Assembly (NCBI GenBank): GCA_030737875.1 | Contig: CM060926.1 | Span: 164,001,579-164,065,578, forward strand | DNA: 64,000 nt | Source: Allium sativum | Lineage: Eukaryota > Streptophyta > Magnoliopsida > Asparagales > Amaryllidaceae | Direction: 5' to 3' | Shown here: piece by piece, positions 46,602-57,548 of the stretch | How the letters are laid out: each line of letters opens with the position of its first letter | Position numbering within the stretch: the first letter of the stretch is position 1 | The notes under the pieces: model-generated | The model's input: only the letters and a program-made list of their open reading frames with translations | What the model was told of the DNA's origin: nothing | Databases searched by the model: none | Program-made: the position numbers and the translations under genes

Positions 46602-48388
46602 TTTCTATAATCTACTTCATTTTGTCGGAGCTCCGCTTATTGGCACTGTTTACGGGGTTGGTCCGTTTTATCCTGAAAAACAAATTGCTATCACGTTGAT
46701 TGCTGTTATTGTCTATTTGCTCTATTAAAATTTCAGGTTTTTTTCAAACACTAAAGTGAAGTTTTTTATTACATGATTTAAAATTTTAGACTAACACTGA
46801 TGTATAAAAAAAAAATATTCACAGGCAAATTGTTATTTAATCGTGGATGGAAAAGAAGAATTTTCGGTGAGTTCAAAATTATTTTTGTTAAAAAATTCCT
46901 CATACTTAATTTGTACTAAATTGTAAAACTCTAAATCTAATTTATTCTTCTTAAAAGTAAACCTAGGATCTCATCATGTTTTCATTATTCTTCTTTTTTT
47001 ACTAAATTGTAAAACTCTAAATCTAATTTATTTTTACATTTTTTACCTTTTTTTTACTTACATATTTAGTATAGTTTTCTTTAAAATTCCTTTAACATAT
47101 TTTCATCTGATAAAAGTGAACTTACACTAGGTTTATTAGATATATCCTGTCATCTGGTTTAAGCTATGTTATTCCCAACTTAATTCAATTCCTTAGATTT
47201 TTTATATTTATTTTATTATGTGAACTAATCACTAACTGACTTATCATATTTGTTTTAGCATGTTTACACATAAAATATTTCTTATTTTAAAATTGCAGGA
47301 TGTATATTTTGGTCTTAGTTCTAGCACATTAGTGAATGTTGGTCATTTATTCCAAACAGACGAGGCATTTCTGTAACGACCCGCGAAGTTCCGATCCTGA
47401 TTATCGATACTGATATATATTCTATATCACATATCGACTAATCAAACACCAGAAATTAACAGATCGTTAATATAAAGAAGTTAGAGGGTGAGAAGTAGAA
47501 AGATAGAAAGTTAGAATAGAAGAAAAGCAAGAACACAACATAATCAGAGTATCACGAATCTCACAGCGGAACTGAATAAAATATATCATATAACAATACT
47601 TGAAATACAAAACTGGTATTTGTACTTACATACATCATCAGAGTACAACTCATATACAAAACAGCGGAAATAAAATCTATGTATCTAATGTTGAAGTCTC
47701 CTGCTCCAAGCTCCTTCAAGTGAATCTGTAAAATCCTGAAACCACTTGATTGCCCATACAAATTTGGGCACCCAAGAGTTTAAAGAAAACATAGGAAAAT
47801 AAACGCTGGGTCAGTCATGAGACTGGTGTGAGTAAACAATTTTAAAACAGCTTGATTTAAAGTTCAAAAATCCTTTTGGAATAAAAGATAATCGTAAGAC
47901 CGATCCACACATAAATACAGATGGTTTTTACCTTACGATAACCCAAAACATTTTTGAAATCATATATAATTCTGATATTATAATAGTGTCTAAATACAAG
48001 TAAATATCAATCTAGCGGAACGTTTGCATCTCACGCTCCACATATACAGTATACAATCAAAACCACGGGCGCTTATTGGAGATTGGATTCCGACTATGAC
48101 AAGGTATGGAACCACCTGCCGATAGTGTATCTCTATAGGGGAATACACTGGGTTCAACAAGAACGTCTTGCACCCCGACCCACACATGACCGACCACTTT
48201 GTTTCGGCATGTATATATTATCAATGCTTCAATTATTAACTCATATGATACTTTAATAACACTATAATCATTATTTGCAGGTCCCTTTGATCGATAATTG
48301 TCCTATTCTAGAAATTTATGGATTTTGGTTCACATTTCGTGAAGATTCTGTACAAGGATGGGATGCTCCTCTAAAGTCCAAGATTTAG
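46602..48388 (+). pseudogene. Broken multi-exon gene, unidentified
   Basis: Coding-like blocks with good splice borders. After an acceptor at 46601: LHFVGAPLIGTVYGVGPFYP then EKQIAITL. 46825-46866: ANCYLIVDGKEEFS, with donor GTGAGT. 47299-47371: DVYFGLSSSTLVNVGHLFQT then DEAF. 48281-48388, after TATTTGCAG: VPLIDNCPILEIYGFWFTFR then EDSVQGWDAPLKSKI and TAG. Frames stay open and phases fit between the second and third blocks. An LTR-like insertion begins at 47372, right at the end of the third block, so the gene is interrupted. The family was not recognised. The coding look is seen directly; the assembly of exons is inference. Confidence 0.45.
47372..48235 (-). mobile_element. LTR-related insertion interrupting the gene remnant
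   Basis: Starts on the plus strand with TGTAACGACCCGCG, close to the TGTGACGACCCGCC at 48656. It shares with that element TCTCACAGCG and a block with CTGGTGTGAG in the same order. By comparison with LARD-B it is a minus-strand LTR. The right boundary is not resolved and no target duplication was found. The minus frames at 47561 and 47990 are not recognised. Confidence 0.5.
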
Positions 48389-49282
48389 AATTGGAAATTA
48401 ATACGTGGCTAGCTAAATGATAATATGTAATGCAGTCAAATATATGTAATACATTCGATAATTATTAAAGGTTTTATTGTGTGTTTAATATTAAATGTTC
48501 TTGTCGTGCGTTTAATATATGCAATTTACTTTATAATTTTAAATTAAGACATGTTTTTTTATTGTTGATTAATTAATCAGTATCTCAAAATATATAAGTT
48601 TTTATCTTACTTTTTTAATAACATGATATATATAGTTTGAATTTTAAAATATAAGTGTGACGACCCGCCCCGAACCAGCCGACATTTCCCCGAAATGCGT
48701 TGTACTAATGCCTGACTAGCATGGGACGGTCGTCAAAAGAAAGGGTTTTAAAACTATGAAACATCAAGAACCTGTAGTATATCTCACAGCGCATGGAATA
48801 AAATATAATAATAGCATAACTTGATATAAAACAGACGAGATAGTGCATAAGATGAAAACTAAACCATATCCATCAGAGTAGCAGAATCCAAAATACAGCT
48901 TGTGATCCAAACCATTATTACAACTTCAAAATATTGTCTCTAAAAAGAAATAAAGAGGTACACTACTAATGCCCAAAGCAGTGACCAGCAACAACACAGG
49001 GAGAATATATATATAGTACGTGGAAGCCTCCTGCTCGTCTCCGGACAGCTACTCGTGCATAACCACCTAACATGTCTCTAGTCTGCTCGTTTAGGAGCAC
49101 CCAGAGTAATAAGAGGAAATATAAAACTCTGGGTTAGACGAAAGTCTGGTGTGAGCGATAGCAAATCTATACCACTACGTAAAACAATAACAGGTATAAG
49201 TAATCATACCTGACTTGGACCTGCAACCAAAGAGTTAGCACAACAAGATGTACAGTACTCTAGGGTAACACTAGCATATAGT

Positions 49283-49475
49283 GTAAAATGACGACTTTGC
49301 CCTTTAGAGCCTTGACGACCCCACTGCACTAGTTCATAATCAATAACCTTTTCTATGACCACTTTGCCCTCTTTGAGTCATGACGACTCCACCGCACTGG
49401 TCCTTAGCCATGCTGCTACGATCACTTTGCCCTTTGGAGTCATGACAACCCCACTGCACTGATCCATAGCCAATA
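49283..49475. repeat. Three copies of a ~75-bp repeat within the solo LTR
   Basis: Each copy carries CTTTGCCCTTTGGAGTCATG and CCCCACTGCACT variants. The open minus frame 49340-49531 lies across them and is not a gene. Confidence 0.75.
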
Positions 49476-49635
49476 ATTCGTCTCTCGGTGGTGAACCAAA
49501 TTATAGGTATCGATAACCCCTTTGCACACATCCCGCAACAAAGCCCAACTCATGAAGTCAACTCGTTGGTTCCCATCTGGATCCTGAGTAATAACTTCTC
49601 ATTTGGACTTTCTTTGCATCTCTGGTTTTGGTCGA

Positions 49636-50000
49636 ATTGGTGTTCGGTCCTCCGGTTCGATTTGGTTCTCCCCTTCCTGCTCGGTTCGGTTCGAATGCTC
49701 CTCTGCTCGGTTCGGTTCGTATGCTTCGGTTCGGTTGGAATGCTTCGGTCTCGGTTCGTCGCTCTTTGTTCTGCTCGGTGCTCAAACTTTTCATTCGGCT
49801 CGATCCTACACCTCTTGCTTTCGGTTCGGTTTGCAATCTCGAGCTCCCATTCGATCTGATCCCACCTGTTTCACTCCAATTCGATCCGGGCCTTCCTTGT
49901 TGCCCTATTGCATTCATACGCTTCTGCCTTCAGTCCGGTTCGGTGCTTTGGTTCGGTTCTCCATCCGATTTGATCCCCCTATCCGATCCGAACCAGATCC
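49636..50000. repeat. CGGTTCGGTTCG-rich low-complexity block
   Basis: Dense TTCGGTTCGG words, higher in GC than the flanks and poor in stop codons. Four overlapping frames on both strands (49488-50077) stay open for that reason. None resembles a known protein. Confidence 0.8.
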
Positions 50001-51239
50001 CTGTAGAATTTCCAGCAAGCTATTTTTCGCCGAACGACGGCGTTTTAAACCATTCTAACTTTACTAAACAATCATAAAGCATCCCAAACAGTAGTAATAA
50101 CATGTATAATCAATCAAAAATATTAAAACATCAATCACATGTGTTACTTAGGATCAAACATACCCAAATCCATGGTTTTCCCCTTAATCCCCTAAATTTC
50201 GGGATTCGAAAACTTAATCCAAATTAACCCAATTTTATATCAGTGACATAAAATAACATTTTAGAATTTATGCATATTTTTCTAAGTTATAATTTCGCTA
50301 ATTATCACTAATCACCCCTAATAACTGTAATTAGTGTATAAAGTTACAAACCACTCACCTTAGCCACAAATAAATTATAGATTTGAAAACTCCACTGATT
50401 TGGCACGGATTCCTTTGTATTTCAGCAGCTCTATCTCGATTTTGATGCTAATTCGTCTTAATTTGATATAGACTTGCTTAATTAGTGATTAGAAAGTGAT
50501 TGGAGATGGATTTAGAAGATGGAGGCCATTGCTAGGGTTAAAATAAGGTAAGTGGCGGCTGGAAAAATAAAAAGGAATCATTCTTTAACTCTTTTCAACC
50601 CTATTATAACCCTAATCCCGAAATGGGTTGTGGGCCTAGCTGCTAATCACCCTATTAAGCCTGATTAAGCTGTTTTTCCATCTTCAAATCTTATTTCAGC
50701 CATATCTCCCAAACGGTAAGTCCGATTGATTAATTGACCACTCTACGGAATGAGAAACCATCATCTGAATCCAAAGGAAGTGGTTTTAGGTCAAAACTCC
50801 TTACCAATCAAAAGTTAAAGATAAAACAAGATTCTCCAGGGACAAAACGGTCATTTTAAAATCCTGTAAAAATCATGAATATGGGAAATGACCCCAATAG
50901 TCGTTTCCCAAAGTTACACGACCATATGACTTCATACGAAAATAAAATAAATATTCTACGATCCTTCGATACGTAGAATGCGGGTAGTTACAATAAAAAT
51001 TTATTTTTAAAATACTAAAATAAGTACTGCATCTTATAATGACTCATAATTGTATTAATCAATTTAAAAATAAAAATTATTAATAACATGATATATATAG
51101 TTTGAATTTTAAAATATATAAATTTATTTTAAATTATTAAAGCAAGTACAACATCTAATAATTACTCATAAATGAATTTTTTTGAATAAAAAGAATTAAT
51201 AACATGATATATATAATTTAAATTTACAATTACTCCAAA

Positions 51240-52516
51240 ATGAATTGTTATTTTTAAAATAAATCGCATTTTTATTTTAAAAAATATGCTATGGTTTTTC
51301 ATAATGGGAATTTGAAATTTGAAATACATTTAGTGAGATGTAGCAACTGTGAAAAATTCATCGGAAAATTTGAATGTTTGTCGGTCACGCAATTTTCAAT
51401 GCAAAGCTGCGCATAATAGTTCAAATTTTAGCGATTTTAAAATCTCTCCGAAACTAGTTTAGACAAACAGGAAAAGTATTCTATTCGATGTCATGAATTC
51501 AACGGCGAAGTTCGTTTCGCGAGAATCGGACGTTTTGACCTTCGTTTAATTGTTTTTCTATCCAAATTTTACGTTTAAAAGGAGTTTGTAACACGTTTTT
51601 GATCGGAGCATCCTGACACTACAAACTATATACTGTTGTGTCCATCTTTACGCGTTGATTTCCGAAATATATTCATTTGTCAATTTTGGTGTTCGGTTTG
51701 TGCAGAAATTGCGAAAAGGCTTACACAGTTCATTTTTGAAACAAAGCCATTTGAGTTCGATGTGTCCCTATTTGGGTCTTACATATTTTTCTAGTCATTT
51801 TGGGTCTGCAAAATCCGTCATTTTATTTCACTAAACCATCCATATATTTTTTATTTTTCAAAATATTAGCGTGGACACATTGCAACTTTCAGTACCATGC
51901 AAATGTTACCTTTTATGTTTCCAGTACGATATTTCTATTTTTTTTTCAAAGCCTTGTTCCCTTTAGTATGTTATTTCTAATTTTTCCAGTATGCTATTTC
52001 TAATTTTTCCAGTACGCTATTTCTAACTTTCAATACCATGCAAATGTTGAGTATTACTTGGAGACAAATGTACTTTCTTTGTATTCGGTGTACACGCGTA
52101 TTAGTTTACTAGAGGATCAGTGTACACACGCATATAATCAGACTTACATTTAGCATTTATTAGGTTTCCTTCATTTAATACATACAAAAAGCAGTACAGT
52201 AATCTTTGCAAACTGTATTGAGTAATTTGATTTGCATTTAGCAACATCCTTTTTAAGATAGTTTGCTTAATGTGTCTATTCGTCTTCCATTTCTTATTAC
52301 ATCTTTTATCTGTTCAAATTGACATGGATGGTGGAAGCAGTGAATCGATGACATTCTTTACAGATGACGTACAGTGAGATCATGTAAGTTCTTTCATGGC
52401 TATACTTATACTAGGAATTAGAATAATCATGGTGCTATTGCAACTTGGAATTGCTTAAAACCTAGTTCACTATGTACTAGAAAGTGAGCAAAACATTACT
52501 TAGTATTTTTTTTTAG
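51240..52516. other. AT-rich region upstream of the MULE pseudogene
   Basis: No gene recognised. 51330-51800 is less AT-rich and may be MULE terminal sequence. A ~25-base repeat containing GCTATTTCTAATTTTTCCAG occurs about three times at 51920-52035. The frame 51800-52003 is not convincing. Confidence 0.4.
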
Positions 52517-53570
52517 ATTGCATTGGTGGCCGAGGAAGATGAAGAAATGGTTATGGATTATAGTAATGAGTTCACAACTTATGATGTATGTAGTTTGTTT
52601 TAGTATTACGTGAATCAACTCATTTTCTAATTTTAATTTTTTTTATCATATGAAGGTGTTTCCAAATAGATACAAAATGAAAGATTAGATTGATTCTATG
52701 GCCAAAAGAAACGCAATGGTAGTAGAAATTTTGAAATCCGATATTAATAGTGAATCATAATTGGATGTGAGCAAAGTGGAGCATACCAGGAGTACAAAAG
52801 TAAGAAATCAAGCAATATCAGATCTACCGGTACAAAAAAGTGCAGTTATCCATTTCGTTTGAAAGGTGTTAAACTTTCTAGTTTAGATGATTGGAGGTTA
52901 GAAGTATTATATGGTGTTCATAACCATTCTACACTTTATAATTCTGAAGGCCACTCTTTTCTAGGTAGACTAACGGAAGACGAAAAAAAATTATCCATTG
53001 AAATGTACAAAAATTTGGTGAAGCCAAAGGCCATTTTGCACACCTTGAAACAAAATGATCCATAAAATAGTACAACAATCAAAACCGTTTATAATGTCCT
53101 TTTTAGGCATAAAAAAGTGGATAGAGCAGGTCATTCTCAAATAAAATATCTTTTAAGCAAGCTAAAGGAAAAAAATTACTTTGAATGGCATCGTAATACC
53201 TTAGATGGGAGTGACATAATTACGGATATATTTTGGGCTTATCCTACGAGCATTGATTTGTTAAAAACATTTCCCCATCTTCTTGTCGTGGATTGTACTT
53301 ACAAAACAAACAAATATAGAATGTCGTTGTTGGAGATTGTTATGTCACGTCAACTAATCAAACTTTCTATGTTGCTATTGCATATCTTGTATCTGAATGT
53401 GAAAATTACTACCTATGGGCCTTAAATCGTCTTCAGTCGGTAATGATTGATTGTGACATAGAAATGACAAATGTAATTGTCAAAGATAGAGATTTGCAAA
53501 TGTTGAGACTTGAAATTTGCACTGAAAGTAGTGGATTAAGCTTCCATTCAAATAGTACACGTTGCCCATG
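52517..53570 (+). pseudogene. Decayed Mutator-like (FAR1-related) transposase
   Basis: The first block (52517-52580) reads EEDEEMVMDYSNEFTTYD. After an intron-like gap, 52656 onward reads VFPNRYKMKD, a stop, then IDSMAKRNAMVVEILKSD. Next come GCEQSGAYQEYKSKK and CSYPFRLKGV, then WRLEVLYGVHNHS. Finally the transposase core reads DIFWAYPTSIDLLKTFPHLL and VVDCTYKTNKYRMSLLEIV, where the D of VDCTYK is the first catalytic acid of the MULE DDE domain. Stops interrupt near 52688, 52757 and 53062. Frameshifts lie near 52765 and 53343; past the latter, YVAIAYLVSECENYYLWAL continues in another frame. The second half of the catalytic domain is missing. The protein would cut and paste MULE elements; this copy is dead. 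Confidence 0.88.
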
Positions 53571-53655
53571 GATTAAGCTTCTATTCAGTGTACTATTTGG
53601 TTAGATAAATTATGCCCATGGATTAAGCATAATTTCAAGTCTCAGCATTTGAAAG
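53495..53655. repeat. Small foldback at the broken end of the transposase
   Basis: GCAAATGTTGAGACTTGAAA at about 53497 is repeated in inverse at 53626-53646. Inside, AAATAGTACAC and GTGTACTATTT form a second pair, with GCCCATGGATTAAGC repeated. It looks like a scrambled inverted duplication of transposase sequence. Confidence 0.6.
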
Positions 53656-53899
53656 CTGCATACCGTTTGCTTGAGGCATGGGTTTCCCATGGATTTGCAA
53701 ATCAAAATACACAAATCTGTACCAACAACAAGAATTCGATCTTACCATGACGTCTTTTGGATCTATTTTCTCCCTCTTTTTGTTTTCCTTTTCCCATCTT
53801 CTTGCTACTCGCCTTTTTTTGTGTCAAAATCGCTTTTTTTGTTTTGAAATTTATGCATCTGAAATGGGGTGGGTGAGCCGATGACGTATTGGAGAAAGA
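53656..53899. other. Stretch between MULE remnant and LARD-A
   Basis: The first part (AAYRLLEAW) may be transposase remnant. The rest is pyrimidine-rich. The frame 53678-53884 has no recognised similarity. LARD-A starts at 53900. Confidence 0.35.
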
Positions 53900-54608
53900 T
53901 GTGACATTCTAGAAATTTCGTCAACTGGAATATGGAATTAATTAAAGATTTAACTATTTATAATCAATTTTATATTGATACTTGAGTTAAAATCGAATAT
54001 ATGGTTTGGGGTATGAATTGAATTCAATATTTAACTCAGACTGGTTGATTGAGAATCAATTATTTGTTGTTGAATATTTGAATTGAATTTGGTTGAATAT
54101 TTGAATTGGATTTGAAATTCGACTGAAAAATATAACGGTTGAATTTAAAAATAAACGTTATTTAACGTTAAACAATTTGGGATTTTATTTGCTGAAATAT
54201 ATGGAATTTGCCTTGAATATGTGTGCTTTTGTATATACATAGAAATTGAAATTTTAACGTTTCAAATTTGGAATAAAAAAGAGTCGTTGTGTGAAACAAA
54301 CAGTGAACCGTGAAATAATTTAAAATTTAAAATAACATCGTATATAACCAGAGTCAGACTACAACTAAATTAAATTTTATGGATTCAGAACGTGGAGATG
54401 AAGAAGTATGTATAATTTTCGTTGCATTTGGAAATGGTATTGATAGTATAAATTTTGAGCGTTAAAATATAATTCGCGCTAAAGTTAAAATTAAACCCCG
54501 TTATCACCTACCTTAAAACCTCAGTTAATTTCTTCGCCGTCCTATGTTCTGAAATCTCGCAGACCTAAAGCCTATTGACATTACTTTGTTCTTATCCCCC
54601 TTTTATGC

Positions 54609-54618
54609 CTTTATAAAT
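54609..54618 (+). promoter_or_regulatory. TATA box of LARD-A 5' LTR
   Basis: CTTTATAAAT, identical in the 3' LTR at 62031-62040 and in an equivalent place in the minus copy (9651-9660). Transcription would start about 30 bases on, near TTTTTCCTCAAAATTTC. Confidence 0.7.
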
Positions 54619-54904
54619 CATGTTATCCCCTCACTTCGTCAATGTTTTTCCTCAAAATTTCTTCAGCAAAACAAAAAAAAAATCATTTCTTCCCTTCTAA
54701 ATTTCAATGGCCGATGCAAATCGCTCCTCTCCCCTAAATCAATTCTTGTCCCAAAATTTATTTCCACCCAAATCAATGGTTACCACTTCCAATCGAAGCT
54801 GCTTCCTTACCCGAAGCCCTAAATTGCCACCGCTCCTCCAAATTAGAAGGTCGCTGCACCGGAAATCTAAAGCACACATCTACTTGCCAACGCACCATTT
54901 TTTT

Positions 54905-54928
54905 AAAGGTGAGTGTTAATTCACTCAC
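54905..54928 (+). promoter_or_regulatory. Splice-donor-like GTGAGT inside a hairpin
   Basis: AAAG followed by GTGAGTG, TTAATT and CACTCAC forms a 7-bp stem over a consensus donor. The 3' LTR has the same. The minus copies read GTGAG-TTAT-CTCAC (2615-2640) and CTGAG-TTAT-CTCAC (9230-9250). Donor use is not shown. Confidence 0.45.
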
Positions 54929-56522
54929 GATTGTCTTGATTTCAAGTGATTTAACTTCAACTCGTACTAAATATGATAGTTGTACTTTGTGGTTGTTGAT
55001 GTCGTGATATTGGTGGCCTTATGTTGCTGCTGTGAACAAGATACATGCTTGTTTTACTGAAAACCTGCGCCTATTCCTTGCTGAAATACACACTCTTAAA
55101 CTGTATGAACTTCCATGAATGGTTGGACTAAAAGTTTTTTGCATTAGTGTTTGGTCTCGAGAAATTTATCTGGTTGTCTTGTTTTTAATTGTATCATAAC
55201 CCATGTTGTTGAACTTATAGTTGTACTGGTGAATGAATACATTCTTTATCTGTCATTCTACTAAAGAACCTGCACTAATGAGGCAAATGTCCTCCTTAAT
55301 ATATTTTGTATTGTTAAAATTTAACTGATCCTATGGAAATTAACTTAGTCGATAATGTTTGAACCTTGTGACTTAACGTATAATAACAGTAGGTGTACCC
55401 ATGAATAACTTAAGTTCACATAGACGTGTTCTTTAAAAATGACGGTTGTGTTAACATAATTGCATATGCAGATTTGTATATATCCACCATGTTGTCTCAT
55501 TTGGTAAAATTATAAACCGGGGATATATCATGGGCGGGTGGAACTTGAGATATACTTGTATGTACACTATGATGTTATGATCTGAAATCTGAAAACAGAC
55601 TTGACCCCCCCATAAGTATACTTATGTGACCTGGAAAACACTTTAGTGGGAGACCATATTTTGTTTATGGGATACACACACACACACACACATACATATG
55701 GGACTAGGAACCCTTGCTGAAGTGAGAAATAATTGACCCCCATTTATATGTCAATTGCATGTATGTATTATAGGCATTCACATGTGATAGATTCATTATT
55801 TTATGCCAATTAGATACATACATAAATCTTTGAGTATGCACAGGTATACATAATTATCAGTCCCCTTTGAGTGATACTTGGTTCGTGTCATATCATATTT
55901 GTTCATCAAATCTATCCCCAACATAAATAATAGGATGACTTGTTCACTGTTGAGTTTAAAACTATGAGTAGTATATAATTATTGGAAGTACTAGTTTCAG
56001 TTAGTTACAAACTGTTAATGACAATCACCTTGTTTAGAATAATAAGTTCATATTTGCACATTAAAAAGAATAGTAAGGCTTTAGAGTTGCTTCTTTAGAG
56101 AATTTAAATTGTGTGCAGATGACTGGTTTGATCAATTTTACTTTTATTTTTTACAGGCTGTCAACACAGTCTTGTTTTTTTTCTTTACCTTTTAAAGTAT
56201 GTTATTGGCCTTGATGAATTTAGTTGATACACTTGTTGGACCCTTGAATTGTTATAGCATATGTTATATGTTGTGTGCGCCTTTCTGTTAATCATATGTT
56301 TTAGTGAGGGACGGAATGTGGGATGGCTACTGATTCTTAAACTGACCTGTAGCACAACGGAAAGTGTGTCTTTAATGTTTCCTTGCGTAATCTATGAAGT
56401 TGCTATTGCACGGCATTATACCGACCATGGATTTTGAAAATCAGCATGTACTTGAAGTTAGATGGCACTTAACTTTTGTTGTGAAATTCAATGTGTGTGT
56501 TTAATATGTCTTGACTGAAGTA

Positions 56523-56540
56523 TGTGTGTGTGTGTGTGTA

Positions 56541-56576
<36 letters not shown>

Positions 56577-56602
56577 TATACACATATATATATATATATA
56601 TA
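56523..56602. repeat. TG / TACA / TA compound microsatellite
   Basis: A run of TG, then CATA units, then TA units in the LTR. A similar run begins at 63974 and is cut by the window edge. Confidence 0.9.
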
Positions 56603-57536
56603 AATGGCTGTAACCATGCATTGATACTGCCAATTTATGTTAGGGTTCACATTATTTTTGGGTATTCAAATTTTGTATACTAAACCACATAGGCGTTCAA
56701 AATCTGAAATTTCGGCATGTGTTCATGTCATAATATTCCCTTTCTTTATTTATTAACCTGGGCCCTCACAAATTTGGACATGAACGATTGTCGGGATAAA
56801 TTCATTTGTGCATTATATGACATGTCACTCATATGTATTGCATTGGTGTTATCTATGCATTAACCCCTCCCTGCGCATGTGTTACCTGAATGTCTAGCTT
56901 TTACAGATGCCATACTTGCTGTAGTTATTTGTTATAAAATGGGTATGAACAGATGCCATACTTGCTCTAGTCATTTGATATGTAATTGATATGAACAGGC
57001 ACCACACTTAAGCTCGTCATTTAAACTGAGCTGATAAGGATAGATACTACAAAATTTTCATCTTGTGTATACTTCGAAAATTAGGACTTACTATCATATT
57101 TCAGTTTATATTGAAATTATTTCACTTGAACTATGATTTAATCATGACTCGAGTGTTTTATGTTTTTGCTTGAAACTCTCGGGTCATACCCTGAGCATTA
57201 CAGATTTAAAGATTACAGCTTAAGATTTGAAGATTGGCGAAGCTAGGGATTCCAAAGGCAGCGCACTCTGAAGAATCAATTCAGTAAAGATTTTTCCTAG
57301 TTTCTAAATTGTATTTTTCTTACATTCGGTTGTATATAAATATGTTGTATTCAAAATTCTGACTAATAAATAAAAAAATATTTCACTGTTCAATACTGTG
57401 TAATTTATTTATTCTGTATTTCTGTGTTGATTCTACCTTTACACTCTGTAAGCTAAATAACGATTCGTCGATTTGAACGTTTTAAATTGGTTTAATTACC
57501 AATTTAAAGCAGTCAAAAAAGACGGGATGTTACAAG

Positions 57537-57548
57537 TGGTATAAGAGC
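57537..57548 (+). other. Primer-binding site of LARD-A plus copy
   Basis: TGGTATAAGAGC, one base from the initiator Met-tRNA site TGGTATCAGAGC, two bases past the LTR end. Confidence 0.88.

Larger units (their letters stand above)
48656..50992 (-). mobile_element. Probable solo LTR, 2.3 kb
   Basis: Begins TGTGACGACCCGC and ends GCGGGTAGTTACA, a TG...CA LTR with inverted termini. The flanks ATAAG and ATAAA differ by one base, a near 5-bp duplication. It splits a tandem repeat unit. No primer-binding site or polypurine tract adjoins it. Orientation is set by resemblance to the LARD-B LTR. Confidence 0.65.
48617..51240. repeat. ~110-bp AT-rich tandem repeat, split by a solo LTR
   Basis: Three copies of a unit beginning TAATAACATGATATATATA. 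The first starts at 48617 and is interrupted at 48655, resuming at 50993. The others start near 51087 and 51197. Noncoding. Confidence 0.75.
53900..57534 (+). mobile_element. LARD-A 5' LTR, plus strand
   Basis: A 3.6-kb LTR starting TGTGACATTCTAGAAATTTC (the 3' LTR start reads TGTAACGTCCCAG) and ending GGGATGTTACA, directly before the primer-binding site. It has a TATA box at 54609 and a splice-donor-like hairpin at 54909. It also has CA and TG/TACA/TA microsatellites at 55673-55691 and 56523-56602. The frames at 54586-54919 lie in the transcribed leader and differ between LTR copies. Confidence 0.92.

Noticed and set aside
49488..50077. Four overlapping frames of 119-151 residues
   Set aside because: A stop-poor CGGTTCGG-rich repeat inside a solo LTR; composition is low complexity and all frames are equally open.
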